DNA of 33,450 nt from positions 1-33,450 of the IMG/VR virus record IMGVR_UViG_3300033064_002919; one strand, written 5' to 3'. Positions 7,177-15,528 of the stretch are shown one piece after another. The notes beneath the pieces were generated by a model. The model saw only the letters and a list, made by a program, of their open reading frames with translations, was not told where the DNA came from and searched no databases. Numbering within the stretch: the stretch's first letter is position 1; the number at the start of each line of letters is the position of its first letter. A program made the translations under genes and the position numbers. The DNA is from a virus.

Positions 7177-8561
7177 TAGTAGGCTCCCGTCTTGCTGTTG
7201 ACATAGGTTTCTGCGCTGGTAATCTGGGCATCGCTGCTCAGTGCGCCACGGATGACCATGCCGTACATTTGGCCGTTGAAGAACAAGCTGGGGCCTGCAC
7301 GGGCGCCGATGTAAACAGGAACTGCTTGAAACGTACCACCCAGCGTTTGGCTAATCCCATTAGCCGCAGTCCGACCACCATTGACATACAAAGCAAAAGT
7401 GTTGCCGCCTAAGTCAGTCAGCATTGATATTACCGATGTGTTTGGAGCTGCAATGACGGGCGTTTGTGTGGCGCTAGAAGACGACCCATAAAAAACCGCT
7501 TGGTAATTTGCCAAACCTCCAGAAGAAGCCCGCAGATACATTTCACCAACAGTGGCAACTGATGTATCGCCTAGTTCCATAATGGTGCCGTTTGACGCAG
7601 CATCACTCAGCTTCCTAACCCCCGCCACAACAGTCATCTTGTCCGTGCCGCTGAAGTCAATTGAGGCGGTGGACATCCAACTGTTCGTGCCGTTGAACTT
7701 CAAGTAGCTGGGGAAGCCTACGCTGTCGTAGTCGGTGCTGGTGTTTACTCGCTGGTAGCGGGTGGCTGTTGAGCCGGTTTCTATCTGTGCCCCCCAAGGA
7801 AATAGAGTACCTGTCGTTAGGGATGAGCCGTTCGTATCCCAAGTTAGGATGGCTTGGATTTGGGTTAATGCCGAAACCAAGTTAGCGCTGATCGAGATGC
7901 GGTAAAAACCATTGCCCACAGCTTGCACCGTTGCAGTTGGGCTGGTCGCAGTGCCGTAGATTGTCGGGCCAGAGACTATTACGCCATCAGCCAAACGAAC
8001 AGTCATTACAGCACCGTTAGCACCCGACCCATCTTGCACGTTGACAGCGCAACTGTCCTCTGTTCCGGCCTTTATGTAGATAGACCATGTGTATGCCCCT
8101 GTTGCCGTAGCTCCAATATTGAAACGCAACCGCTTCAAGAGGTTGCTGGGGTCAGTACTCCCGTAAGCGCCGCAAGCCGACCCATCTGGAGCAACCACAG
8201 TGCCAGCGACAGGGCCAATGTTTGTCTTTATCCACGCAGCACCCGAAAAGTCTGCCGAAGGAGATACCAGATTCACCCGCGACGACAGCACCGGTCTGTT
8301 GATGGCCGTTGGCTGTGTCGCGTGATTGCCGCGTCCTGACTTGTCTAGCATCTTGCCGACAGGCTGTTCCATGCTCGTCACGGGCGTTGTGCCTGCAGAG
8401 TCTTGGAAGAGGGTTGTCATGTCGCTTGGGTCGTACCATGCGCCTTGCTCACTGGAGCGGAATAGCGCTGCGATGGCTCCAGAAAGTGACAGCCCAGCGC
8501 CCCACACCGAGCGCCAGGCCGGAGCCGCAGCTTTTGCCCAAGCCGGGCTGAAGGCGCTCAT
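7176..8561 (-). CDS. Lectin-like (LamG/concanavalin-type) virion surface or fibre protein
   Basis: The 461-residue protein begins with an Ala-rich segment, then AWYDPSDMTTLFQDSAGTTP and MLDKSGRGNHATQP, motifs common to phage fibre proteins. The middle (about 95-280) looks like a carbohydrate-binding jelly-roll (YTWSIYIKAGTED, VGNGFYRISISANL, WGAQIETGSTATRYQRV). The C-terminal part (about 295-461) resembles a LamG/concanavalin sandwich, with LKFNGTNSWMSTASIDFSG, FALYVNGGRTAA, VYIGARAG and GMVIRGALSSDAQITSAETY. Its ATG overlaps the stop of the 109-aa gene. It lies between scaffold and capsid genes rather than in the tail module, so a capsid-surface fibre is possible. Sugar binding is inferred. 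Confidence 0.7.
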   Translation of the reverse strand: MSAFSPAWAKAAAPAWRSVWGAGLSLSGAIAALFRSSEQGAWYDPSDMTTLFQDSAGTTPVTSMEQPVGKMLDKSGRGNHATQPTAINRPVLSSRVNLVSPSADFSGAAWIKTNIGPVAGTVVAPDGSACGAYGSTDPSNLLKRLRFNIGATATGAYTWSIYIKAGTEDSCAVNVQDGSGANGAVMTVRLADGVIVSGPTIYGTATSPTATVQAVGNGFYRISISANLVSALTQIQAILTWDTNGSSLTTGTLFPWGAQIETGSTATRYQRVNTSTDYDSVGFPSYLKFNGTNSWMSTASIDFSGTDKMTVVAGVRKLSDAASNGTIMELGDTSVATVGEMYLRASSGGLANYQAVFYGSSSSATQTPVIAAPNTSVISMLTDLGGNTFALYVNGGRTAANGISQTLGGTFQAVPVYIGARAGPSLFFNGQMYGMVIRGALSSDAQITSAETYVNSKTGAY

Positions 8562-8887
8562 GTGCCGACTTCGCCCACGCCGGCGCCCGCAACGGCGATA
8601 AAGCGGACGGCGGTAACGTTGCTCACCTGTTCGGCCGTGACCGCCGCGACGGTACCAGAGGCCCAGTCGAAAGCGACAGCGTTGCTGGTGGCGTTGGCGT
8701 TATCGGCCACCACCACGTCGAGCAGGCTGCAGGTGGCCTGCACCCTCATGCTGGTGCCGGGCGCAGCGACGATTGTGGCTGTCTCGTTGACGATGATCCA
8801 TGGTGAGGTCTCGGTGGCAGGGACAGCGGCGCGGACGCGGCGCGGCGCGCTGCGGGGCATGCCTTGGTAAGTGAGTGTCGTGGCCAT
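8558..8887 (-). CDS. Small beta-rich structural protein, 109 aa
   Basis: After a basic stretch (RSAPRRVRAAVPA) the protein is mostly strands: SPWIIVNETATIVAAPG, RVQATCSLLDVVVADN, AVRFIAVAGAGVGEV. The pattern recalls short phage proteins with one small beta-sandwich. AAGGAGAG lies 7 nt before ATG 8887, a strong ribosome site. The following lectin-like gene starts in its stop codon (ATGA). Located directly after the scaffold gene, it could be a decoration or anchor protein for the lectin-like chain. That is inference from order and coupling. Confidence 0.6.
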   Translation of the reverse strand: MATTLTYQGMPRSAPRRVRAAVPATETSPWIIVNETATIVAAPGTSMRVQATCSLLDVVVADNANATSNAVAFDWASGTVAAVTAEQVSNVTAVRFIAVAGAGVGEVGT

Positions 8888-8909
8888 AGTCGCTCTCCTT
8901 CAGGGGTTG

Positions 8910-9920
8910 TTAGATCGTGTCGCCGCGCATGCGGCTGAGGACTTCCTCGGGCAGCTTGGCGAAGTCCTGCTGGTTCATCTTCATGACGGCCTTGGCGTCG
9001 AACGCGCCGCCGGCCTTGTCGCTGTCGATGCCGACCTTGGTCGTGCTGGCCGGGGTGCTCTCGACAGCGGCGATGGTCTTGGCGGCAGCGGCCAGCTTGC
9101 GGGCAGCAGCGACAGAGGCGGCGTCCGACTTGGGCGCGGGGGCGAGCGTCTTAATCTGGGCGGCCGTGGTGGCGCCGAGCTCCTTGCGCACGGCTTTCTG
9201 CATTGCCTCGGTCGGGTTCATGCCCTGGGCTTCGTAGCCGTTTTTCATCAGGATGACCTCGGCCATGGCCTCGGCATCAAAGTCCACATGGGCCTCGTCG
9301 AGCATGGGGTACTGCGCCTCGATGCGGTCGAGGGCGTTCATGTAGCGCGCGCTCTCGGCGGCCTGGCTCTGGGCGGCGCGGATTTTGAGGTCACTTTTGG
9401 CCTCGGCCATCTCGCGCTCAGCCCGGCGAATCTGGGACATGACGGCGGTGGCCTTGTCGATCTCGCCGTCGGTCAGCAGGGTGGCGTACTCTTTCTCGAG
9501 CTGGGCCACGACGGCGTCGGTGGCCGTGACGTTCTCGGACAACGTGGCGGTGTCTTTCAGGGCTTTGAGGGCGGCGTTCTCGCGGCGCAGCTCGTCGGCG
9601 GTTTCCCGGGCCTTGGCAAGTATGGCCTCGTGGCGGTCGAGCGGGATGCGCTTGCCGCGCGGCTTGGTCTTGTCGGCGTCCTTGTCCTCGTCGTCGTCTT
9701 CCTCGGCGGCAGGAGGGACGTCGGCGGCCTTGGCGGCGAGCTCGGCTTCGAGAGCAGCGGCGGTGGCTGCCTCGGTGACGCCGCCCTTGCCTGCTTCGGC
9801 ATCAGCGGCTGCGGCAGCGGCGCCGGGGTCAAAGTCGTCGCCGCGGTCGAGCGTGCCGGTGCCGCCGGCGTCGAGGTCGTCATTCATCAGCCGGTGGCGC
9901 AGGAGGTGCTTGGGGTTCAT
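8910..9920 (-). CDS. Scaffolding protein
   Basis: The 336-residue protein has the composition of a phage scaffold. It has an acidic, Ala-rich, disordered N-terminus (AAEEDDDEDKDADK), a long charged helical centre (HEAILAKARETADELRRENA, VMSQIRRAEREMAEAKSDL) and a helical C-terminus ending FAKLPEEVLSRMRGDTI. P22-like and N4-gp56-type capsids use such internal scaffolds, whose C-terminal helix contacts the capsid. Its ATG overlaps the portal stop (ATGA), the usual portal-scaffold pairing. Capsid lies about 2.3 kb further downstream, which is unusual. No protease domain is seen. Confidence 0.8.
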   Translation of the reverse strand: MNPKHLLRHRLMNDDLDAGGTGTLDRGDDFDPGAAAAAADAEAGKGGVTEAATAAALEAELAAKAADVPPAAEEDDDEDKDADKTKPRGKRIPLDRHEAILAKARETADELRRENAALKALKDTATLSENVTATDAVVAQLEKEYATLLTDGEIDKATAVMSQIRRAEREMAEAKSDLKIRAAQSQAAESARYMNALDRIEAQYPMLDEAHVDFDAEAMAEVILMKNGYEAQGMNPTEAMQKAVRKELGATTAAQIKTLAPAPKSDAASVAAARKLAAAAKTIAAVESTPASTTKVGIDSDKAGGAFDAKAVMKMNQQDFAKLPEEVLSRMRGDTI

Positions 9921-12124
9921 GGTTCAGGTCCTTGAGGTGGGTTAGCGGGTGGGGTTGGCGGTGCTGGGGGTTTGGCGGCAGCGGTGGCGGCGTCCTGGGC
10001 GGCCTTGACGCGGGCGTCGACACGTTTCTGGGCGGCGTCCTGGGCCTGCAGCTGGAGCTTGTCGTCGGCGGTGCGGACCTTGAGCTGGTGGTCCATCTCG
10101 GCCATGCGCTCCTTGTGGGCCTGCTCGCGCTCTTTCATCTGCGCCTCGTGCTCGGCCTGGGCCTGCTCCAGCTCGGGGTTGCCAGCGGCGGGCGCTGCAA
10201 TCGGGGTGCTGGCCAGGGTCTGGGCCTTGACACCGGTCTCCTGGGTCTTGGCCTGCTTGAGCTGGGCGTCGGCGTTCTTCTGGGCGACTTCGGCTTCGGT
10301 CTTGGACACCTCGGCTGCCTGCCCGCGCGCGGCCAACTGGGCCTGGGCCTGGGCTTCGGGCGAGTTTTTGCCGGCCTCCATCTGCTTGATGATGTCTTTC
10401 TTGTTGATCAGGCGGCTGTTGTCGATCAGCACGCTGTCGGGGATCATCACGCCCATCTCGCGCAGCGACGTGGCCTGCTCGAACTGGCTGTCTTCCAGGG
10501 TCTCGCGGCGCGGCACGGAGCTGACGACGATGCCGTACTCGCCCAGCGTCAGGTCGTTGAGGATCTCCTCGTAGGGGCCTTCCATGCCCTGTGCCTCGTA
10601 CTCTTCCCGGCTCATCGGGTTGGGCTGGTTGACGGTGAAGTTCTCGGTCTCGCCGGTGGCCTCGTCCTTGGTGATGCTCTCGAGGCGCTCTTCGGTGTAG
10701 AACTCCTGCACCAGATCCAAAATGTTGCGCGCCAGCATCCAGTCGGTGCGGGTCAGCGAGTCCAGCGGCTTGACCAAGTTGGTGCTGCCGGCCTGCTTTT
10801 TGGCCTGGATCGCCTTGGCGGCGACGTCGGCGCGGTCCATGCCCTGCATGGAGTCGCTGACGCCGGAGATCGTCTTGATGTGCTCTTCGGCCTTGTAGCT
10901 GGCGCGGTCCAGACCCTGCGGGACCTGGTTGGGCTGAATCTTGTCGATCCCGTCCATCTCGTTGACCTCGACCACGAGACCGGTCTGGGCGCCCTTCTGC
11001 TCGAGCTCCTCGATGGTCATGTTGACCAGCGCGCCGGCTTTGACCTTCCAGCCGCTGTTGGCGGTGGTGTTGATGACGTGCAGCTCCTGGCTGGTGACCT
11101 TGTTGAGCAGCTCCTGGGAGCCGATCAGGTTCTCGACCAGCCCGACCGTGTGGCCGTAGCGGAAGTGCGGGAAGTACGGCACGATGGTGAAGTGCTTGTA
11201 CGGGCTCCAGTCGTCGTGGAGCTTGACGTTGTCGGCAATCACCGTCCATTTGATGCGCCGCACCATCTGGGTGATGACCTGAAAGCCGTACTTCTCGCGG
11301 AAAAAGGCGATCTTGTCGCGGCCGAAGTCGTCGGGCACCGGGCGGGTGTCACCGGTCTCGGGACTCAGGAAGTGCTTCTGCTTGTCGAGCACACGGTGCT
11401 GGCGCTCGATCAGCCGGATGTTGCGCATCACGGCGCTTTCGTCGTAGTTGCCGATGTACTGCGGGTACTGCTGGCTGCCGAAGCGGTCGCGCAGGCTCTC
11501 GATGGAGTCAAAGCCGTATGGGAAGGCGCTCTGGTCGCGGTTGCGCAGCAGCTCGGCGTCGGCCTTGCTGTACAGGATGGCGATGTCGTCGGCTGTTACC
11601 CACTTGGTGGTGAACACCTCGCCCCAGGTGTCGGGGTCGTAGCCCTCGGCGTCCGGGTCAACGACGACGTTCTTGGGGTTGATGTTGTCGATTACGACCT
11701 CGCCCTGCATGTTGTCGCCGTAGGCGATGCGCACGTCGAGGTAGCCGCGCGAGCCGATGATGCCGTCGGCGAACATGTCGCTGCGCTTCCAATCGAGCTG
11801 GTTGTTGTCGCTGATCTGCTTGTAGACCTTGCTCAGGATGTCGGCCGTAGAGGCGCTGGAGCCGCTGCGGGGCCGGAAACTCGTCTCGGCGCGGTTGAAA
11901 ATCTGTTCGCCCAGCACGTTGCCGACGGTGGAGATGATCTTGTTGATGGTCAGCGCCGGGCGGCGCACCAAGTCGAGCCGGGCCTTGTCGGCGCGGTCCC
12001 ACTGGTCGCCGCGGAACATGCGCTCACACAGGTCGACCTTCTTGACGAAGTCGCTGTGGCCGTTGTCGCGGCAGTACTGGTAGCGGTTCCAGATGCGCTG
12101 GCTGAGGGCGGTGTCGACGGGCAT
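9917..12124 (-). CDS. Portal protein, P22-like
   Basis: This 735-residue protein shows features of P22-type portals: an early RMFRGDQWDRADKARLDL and RRPALTINKIISTVGNVLGEQ, then LFRP-like text replaced here by RAETSFRPRSGSSAS. It continues with NPKNVVVDPDAEGYDPDTWG and GQELLNKVTSQ-like SQELLNKVTSQELHVIN. A long Gln/Ala/Glu-rich helical C-terminus (about 600-735) corresponds to the barrel. Portals form the DNA entry ring at one capsid vertex. TGGAG precedes ATG 12124. It lies in the normal order between terminase and scaffold. Confidence 0.9.
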   Translation of the reverse strand: MPVDTALSQRIWNRYQYCRDNGHSDFVKKVDLCERMFRGDQWDRADKARLDLVRRPALTINKIISTVGNVLGEQIFNRAETSFRPRSGSSASTADILSKVYKQISDNNQLDWKRSDMFADGIIGSRGYLDVRIAYGDNMQGEVVIDNINPKNVVVDPDAEGYDPDTWGEVFTTKWVTADDIAILYSKADAELLRNRDQSAFPYGFDSIESLRDRFGSQQYPQYIGNYDESAVMRNIRLIERQHRVLDKQKHFLSPETGDTRPVPDDFGRDKIAFFREKYGFQVITQMVRRIKWTVIADNVKLHDDWSPYKHFTIVPYFPHFRYGHTVGLVENLIGSQELLNKVTSQELHVINTTANSGWKVKAGALVNMTIEELEQKGAQTGLVVEVNEMDGIDKIQPNQVPQGLDRASYKAEEHIKTISGVSDSMQGMDRADVAAKAIQAKKQAGSTNLVKPLDSLTRTDWMLARNILDLVQEFYTEERLESITKDEATGETENFTVNQPNPMSREEYEAQGMEGPYEEILNDLTLGEYGIVVSSVPRRETLEDSQFEQATSLREMGVMIPDSVLIDNSRLINKKDIIKQMEAGKNSPEAQAQAQLAARGQAAEVSKTEAEVAQKNADAQLKQAKTQETGVKAQTLASTPIAAPAAGNPELEQAQAEHEAQMKEREQAHKERMAEMDHQLKVRTADDKLQLQAQDAAQKRVDARVKAAQDAATAAAKPPAPPTPPANPPQGPEP

Positions 12125-12126
12125 GC

Positions 12127-12483
12127 TTACTCCAGGAATTTCAGCCGGTACAGCGCCTGGGCGCAGACGGCGGTGATGACGTCAATGAGGCTCTGGATGG
12201 CGGAATTACCGTCGGCACACTCGGGGCCGTACTCCTGCAGCCAGTCTGTCAGCGCCTGGATGTAGGCGACCGGATTGCCGGTCGGCACCTTGATCGCCGG
12301 GTAGGAATTGACGTGGCCTTTGAGCCCCTGATAGACCTCGGCGAACTCGTCGGTGGCCTCCAGGATGTCGTCGTAGAAGGTCTGCAGCGCCATGTGCTGG
12401 GCGTAGCTGCGGGTCGACAGGTGCGTCAGGTGGGCGGCCGTCCGCGCGGCAAAGCAGCGCGCGATGATTTCGGGGGCGCTCAA
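12127..12483 (-). CDS. Small helical (ferritin-like?) phage protein with TTG start
   Basis: The only in-frame upstream initiator is TTG 12483, preceded at 6 nt by GGGGGTGG on the minus strand. The next Met is 30 codons inside the conserved-looking part, so TTG is preferred. The product is all-helical: MSAPEIIARCFAARTAAHL, then STRSYAQHMALQTFYDDIL and EFAEVYQGLKG. This resembles a family I recall as DUF5856, whose His/Asp/Glu spacing suggests a ferritin-like bundle. It sits between large terminase and portal. Function unknown; the family link is weak. Confidence 0.6.
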   Translation of the reverse strand: MSAPEIIARCFAARTAAHLTHLSTRSYAQHMALQTFYDDILEATDEFAEVYQGLKGHVNSYPAIKVPTGNPVAYIQALTDWLQEYGPECADGNSAIQSLIDVITAVCAQALYRLKFLE

Positions 12484-12496
12484 GAAGCCACCCCCA

Positions 12497-14089
12497 TCAT
12501 GCCGTCATGTGGCTGCCGGCCCCGTTCAGGTTGTTGAGTTTGCTGCGCCACGATTTTGGCTCCTTGGAACGAGGTTTAGCTGGAGGTTCGCGGCCGATCG
12601 CCATCTGCGTCATCCAGGCGATCGAGTCGACCTGGTCATCATGGACGCCGGCGGGGAAGCGGAGAAGTTCGAGCCGGGCGGCGTCATACCACTCGGCGTG
12701 ATCGTTGAAGCTGACCATGCCCTGCTGCATCCGGCCCTGCAGCGGGCGAGCCCGCGCCATCTTGTCGGAGATGGGTTTGAGCACCACGATGGAGGGGTAG
12801 ACACGGCGTTCTCGCATTCTCTTCTTTAATAGAGCTTCGATTGCACGGTAGATTTGCCCGTCTTCGAAGCCGAGCATTAGGCCAGGACTATACCACCTCG
12901 AACATAGATTTAAGATTGACTCGACGATGAAAAACGAGTCAGCTGACTTGTAGCGCAGGATTTCGGCGACGTGCAGCACGTCGTCGGCGTCCTGCAGCCC
13001 GACGGTGCCGACGGTGTAGTCGTTCTGCTTTTTCTCGCTGATGGCGAAGTCGAAGGCGATGTAGACGTTGGCTTGGGTGATGAAGGGCACCGTCCCGCGC
13101 CTGAAGTGCTCCTTGAGGAAGTAGGCACCGTCGTCCGGGACCGGGTTCTGCTGGTACAGGGCTGACCAGAAGCGCGGGCTGATGGTGCGCTTGATCTGGT
13201 TGAGCTTCTGGATGTCGTAGCGGGCCTGGTGCAGCGGCTCGCCCTTGCGGCGCAGCAGCTGGCCGTTGGCCGGGGGTGCGTCGACGATCAGGTCGCAGTC
13301 GTGGTCGAGGTATTCGTCGAATTCGGCGATCGCTGGGTACTTGACAACGACAAAGTGGTCAGCCTCGGGGTCGGCGGCCATCGCAACCTGCAACTTTCCT
13401 GCAAGGTCATCGTCATGCCACCAGGTTTGTACCAACAATACTCCACCGCCTGGAGCCAGGCGCGTGTAGGCGGTGGAGTCATACCATTCCTTGAGTTTTT
13501 CGCGGTTGTCGGCGCTGTCGGCCTCCTCCGCATTCTTGATCGGGTCGTCAATCGTGAGGATGTGGGCGCCCTTGCCGGTGATACCGCCGCCGACACCGGC
13601 CGCCACGTAGCCGCCGCGCCGGCCCTGCACGCCCCACTCCTCCGCACCCTGAAAGTTCGGGTTCAGCCGGGTGTCGAACACGCTGTGGTAGCTCGGGTCC
13701 TCGAGCACCTCCTTGACCTTGCGCGAAAACGACATGGCCAGGCCCACGTTATACGAGCAGGCGATGATTTCGTGGTCGGGGTGCCGGCCGAGGTGCCAGG
13801 CCGGGAACATCCGGCTGCCCAGCTCGCTTTTGCCATGCCGGGGCGGCATCAGGATCATCAGCCGGGGGCTGAGACCCTTGGCCACGTCGTCGCTGAATTT
13901 TTCTAAGCGCCTGCAGATGTCCTCATGCACCCAGCCGGCCAGGTAGCGCGGGTTGATCCGCTGGGTGAAGGGCAGTAAACGCCTTCGGCTCAGAATCCTG
14001 GAGGCCAGCTCGGCCTGGACGGCGGGGTCAGCGCTTGGGAGTAGCGCCGGTGGCTGCCCAGTGGGCGAGGTCCGCGTACTCAAGGCCAT
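12497..14089 (-). CDS. terL: Terminase large subunit
   Basis: The 530-residue protein has both terminase domains. The ATPase has Walker A PPRHGKS (82-88) and Walker B ILTIDDP with D181/D182, plus a coupling-like QTWW. The RNase H-type nuclease has acidic residues in IAFDFA (D347), GFEDGQ (D410) and HDDQVDS (D484-D488). This arrangement is that of phage packaging motors that cut concatemers and pump DNA through the portal. Its ATG overlaps the stop of the 55-aa gene before it (TGATG). The nuclease motifs look intact. Packaging strategy (cos or pac) cannot be told from this window. Confidence 0.92.
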   Translation of the reverse strand: MALSTRTSPTGQPPALLPSADPAVQAELASRILSRRRLLPFTQRINPRYLAGWVHEDICRRLEKFSDDVAKGLSPRLMILMPPRHGKSELGSRMFPAWHLGRHPDHEIIACSYNVGLAMSFSRKVKEVLEDPSYHSVFDTRLNPNFQGAEEWGVQGRRGGYVAAGVGGGITGKGAHILTIDDPIKNAEEADSADNREKLKEWYDSTAYTRLAPGGGVLLVQTWWHDDDLAGKLQVAMAADPEADHFVVVKYPAIAEFDEYLDHDCDLIVDAPPANGQLLRRKGEPLHQARYDIQKLNQIKRTISPRFWSALYQQNPVPDDGAYFLKEHFRRGTVPFITQANVYIAFDFAISEKKQNDYTVGTVGLQDADDVLHVAEILRYKSADSFFIVESILNLCSRWYSPGLMLGFEDGQIYRAIEALLKKRMRERRVYPSIVVLKPISDKMARARPLQGRMQQGMVSFNDHAEWYDAARLELLRFPAGVHDDQVDSIAWMTQMAIGREPPAKPRSKEPKSWRSKLNNLNGAGSHMTA

Positions 14090-14256
14090 CAGAGGCCAAA
14101 ATTGTCATTGTCATCCATCAGGCTGGCGCGCCGCTCGTCAATCTCGGCCTGCAACATCGCCGCAAACAGGTCGTCTGCGGCGGCGTAGCGGCGCTCCCGT
14201 TCGATGACCTCGGCATGGAGGGCGTCGATGGCGTCGATTGTGTTATTCCGGGTCAT
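14089..14256 (-). CDS. Small protein upstream of large terminase, 55 aa
   Basis: ATG 14256 (MTRNNTIDAIDALHAEVIER) is preferred to an earlier in-frame Met because the extension is basic and unlike the rest. The product is one or two charged helices (AADDLFAAMLQAEIDERRAS) ending in DDNDNFGL. It overlaps the preceding 55-aa gene by 14 nt and its stop overlaps the large terminase ATG. The position between terminase subunits suggests a packaging accessory, but no motif shows it. Confidence 0.55.
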   Translation of the reverse strand: MTRNNTIDAIDALHAEVIERERRYAAADDLFAAMLQAEIDERRASLMDDNDNFGL

Positions 14257-14410
14257 TGAGCATCCCCTGAATCTCGGCAATCATGCCCATCGCCTCGAGC
14301 GCGACGGTCAGCTGGCCCGAATTTCGGGCTGCGTCAGCGATCTCCAGAATCTGCCGGCTGACAAAGTCTTTGTCGAAGGTGGGGGCCTTGGGAATTAACG
14401 GGTTTGACAT
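14243..14410 (-). CDS. Small helical protein, 55 aa
   Basis: A short frame starts at ATG 14410 (MSNPLIPKAPTFDKDFVSRQ) with GGAGCCGCCC upstream and ends at TAA 14243. The rest is helical (ILEIADAARNSGQLTVALEA, then MIAEIQGMLNDPE). It fills the gap between the 89-aa gene and the next small gene with a 14-nt overlap, and its composition matches its neighbours, so it is probably real. Function unknown; the spacing suggests cotranslation with the terminase genes. Confidence 0.55.
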   Translation of the reverse strand: MSNPLIPKAPTFDKDFVSRQILEIADAARNSGQLTVALEAMGMIAEIQGMLNDPE

Positions 14411-14433
14411 GGGCGGCTCCTAGTTAGAGGGGT

Positions 14434-14703
14434 TTAATCCGCGGCGCGGGTGTCGATGAACACCGGTGTGCCCTCGCCCATCCACGCGCCGATCGTGTTG
14501 AACTCAAAGAACTCTTCGGCGTCTTCCCGGGACATGTCCCGAGCCAGGATGTCGATGCACCGGCTGCGGTCGTAGGCCACCACGCGTAGGCCGCCGGCCC
14601 GCTCACAGATGCCGATCACGGCCTCGTCGAAGTCGGCGGGTTCCAGAAGCAGGGCCTCGTCGCCGTCCAGCAGCTCGTTTAACCGTTCGCGCGTGTAGTT
14701 CAT
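14434..14703 (-). CDS. Conserved small phage protein, 89 aa
   Basis: Start ATG 14703 overlaps the small-terminase stop (ATGA); a longer frame would overlap that gene out of frame. The sequence (NYTRERLNELLDGDEALLLE, EAVIGICERAGGLRVVAYDR, FFEFNTIGAWMGEGTPVFID) matches a pattern common in phage genomes, with a conserved 'E-F-x-F-N-T-x-G-x-x-G-E-G-T-P' end. No activity is known to me. It is acidic with a probable alpha/beta fold. Placement between terminase subunits may be incidental. Confidence 0.65.
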   Translation of the reverse strand: MNYTRERLNELLDGDEALLLEPADFDEAVIGICERAGGLRVVAYDRSRCIDILARDMSREDAEEFFEFNTIGAWMGEGTPVFIDTRAAD

Positions 14704-15326
14704 GGTTTCTCCGGTGGGTTGAGCGCCTGCTGGGCGCCTTGGGTGATGACTTTGAGCAACTCGGCGTCGCTCATGCCGTTCAGACGGTCGATCACGACGT
14801 TCCCGCTGACGTCGACCTTGATCTTGTGTTCCACGGGGGCGTAGTAGCCGCACATCTTTCCGATCTCGCGCCAGCCGGAGATCATGGTCATGGGCTCGGC
14901 CATCAGTTTGGCCATCTCCACGCCCTCGAGCAGCCCGTCCATGACTTTCTGGCGGGTCATCTGCCCGGCCTCCTCGTACTTCGCCTTGATCTGGTGGTAC
15001 AGCTGCAGCACGTTGGGGTACTTGGCCAGCCGGTAGGGGACGGCGCTGCTTTCGTAGCCCGCACGTACTCCGGCGGTGGACAACGACTCGCCTTCGGCCC
15101 AGAACTTGACGAAGAGCTTCTGTTTGTCGGTCAGCGGCTTGTCGGGGTCGATGACCTCGGCCAATTCGGCGGCTGACAGGTTGGAGGTGTCGACGCCGCG
15201 TGACCTGGCGGCGCTTACGCCCCGGCCGGTGTTCGCCCCGCGCACCGTGCGCTTGGTTTTTGGGGTCGTGTCTTTCATTTGCTTACCGCGCTCGGTGAAA
15301 GCTTCGAAGGGCTTGGCTCTTGGCAT
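14700..15326 (-). CDS. terS: Terminase small subunit
   Basis: After a basic N-terminal tail the protein has LTDKQKLFVKFWAEGESLST and AGVRAGY, the helix-turn-helix entry typical of phage small terminases. Helices for oligomerisation follow (QLYHQIKAKYEEAGQMTRQK) with a short C-terminal tail. It recognises phage DNA and loads the large subunit. ATG 15326 lies only 11 nt after the palindrome TCTAACTTAGA. If that palindrome overlaps the promoter, the real start may be ATG 15278 (residue 17, MKDTTPKTKR), giving a 192-residue protein. It is the first gene of the minus-strand arm. Confidence 0.8.
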   Translation of the reverse strand: MPRAKPFEAFTERGKQMKDTTPKTKRTVRGANTGRGVSAARSRGVDTSNLSAAELAEVIDPDKPLTDKQKLFVKFWAEGESLSTAGVRAGYESSAVPYRLAKYPNVLQLYHQIKAKYEEAGQMTRQKVMDGLLEGVEMAKLMAEPMTMISGWREIGKMCGYYAPVEHKIKVDVSGNVVIDRLNGMSDAELLKVITQGAQQALNPPEKP

Positions 15327-15337
15327 CTTGGCGGCAT

Positions 15338-15355
15338 TCTAACTTAGAGGTTAGA
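15338..15355. promoter_or_regulatory. Palindromic operator-like site TCTAACTTAGA plus half-site
   Basis: TCTAACTTAGA (15338-15348) is a perfect dyad with a single central base, followed at once by GGTTAGA, so that TCTAAC and GTTAGA also pair over an 18-nt span. On the minus strand the flanked form is CTCTAAGTTAGAAT, identical over 14 nt to the site upstream of the primase-helicase gene. TAGAAT could act as a -10 box for the terminase arm. Operator function is inferred from recurrence and position. Confidence 0.6.
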
Positions 15356-15432
15356 TGGCTGGGAAATCTCGTGGCGAATTGGCTGGGAAAAATTTATGAA
15401 ATTTTTCTGGAATCGGCCGCGTGAGGCTCCCC

Positions 15433-15460
15433 CCGGGTGCCTCGTTCCGAGGCTACCCGG
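15433..15460. other. Strong hairpin without U tract in control region
   Basis: CCGGGTGCCTCG and CGAGGCTACCCGG pair over 12 bp with one bulged T and a TTC loop. Neither strand has a following T run, so it is not a normal intrinsic terminator. In RNA it would be a stable leader structure on plus-strand transcripts starting upstream; in DNA it could be a cruciform or protein site. Confidence 0.5.
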
Positions 15461-15486
15461 TTCGGATTCGGGTTCATCCGCTCTCT

Positions 15487-15500
15487 ATAGGGGACCCTAT
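15487..15500. promoter_or_regulatory. Dyad ATAGGGGACCCTAT
   Basis: A perfect 6-bp inverted repeat (ATAGGG/CCCTAT) separated by GA. Preceded by CTCTCT it gives CTCTCTATAGGGG, superficially like the core of T7-type promoters, but the upstream half of that consensus is absent and no single-subunit RNA polymerase gene lies in the window. An operator is the simpler reading. Confidence 0.4.
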
Positions 15501-15528
15501 CCCTCAACCATCCCCGCTCACGAAGTCA

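Noticed and set aside
9932-12265. Very long plus-strand open frame (777 codons) opposite the portal gene
   Set aside because: It mirrors the portal coding frame in GC-rich DNA, has a low-complexity Leu/Val/Gly/Ala/Asp composition and no ribosome site or recognisable motif. The portal on the other strand is clear.
15475-15495. T7-like promoter core (CTCTCTATAGGGG)
   Set aside because: Only the downstream half resembles the T7 consensus, the upstream TAATACGA-like part is missing, no second copy was found between genes, and no single-subunit RNA polymerase gene is visible.
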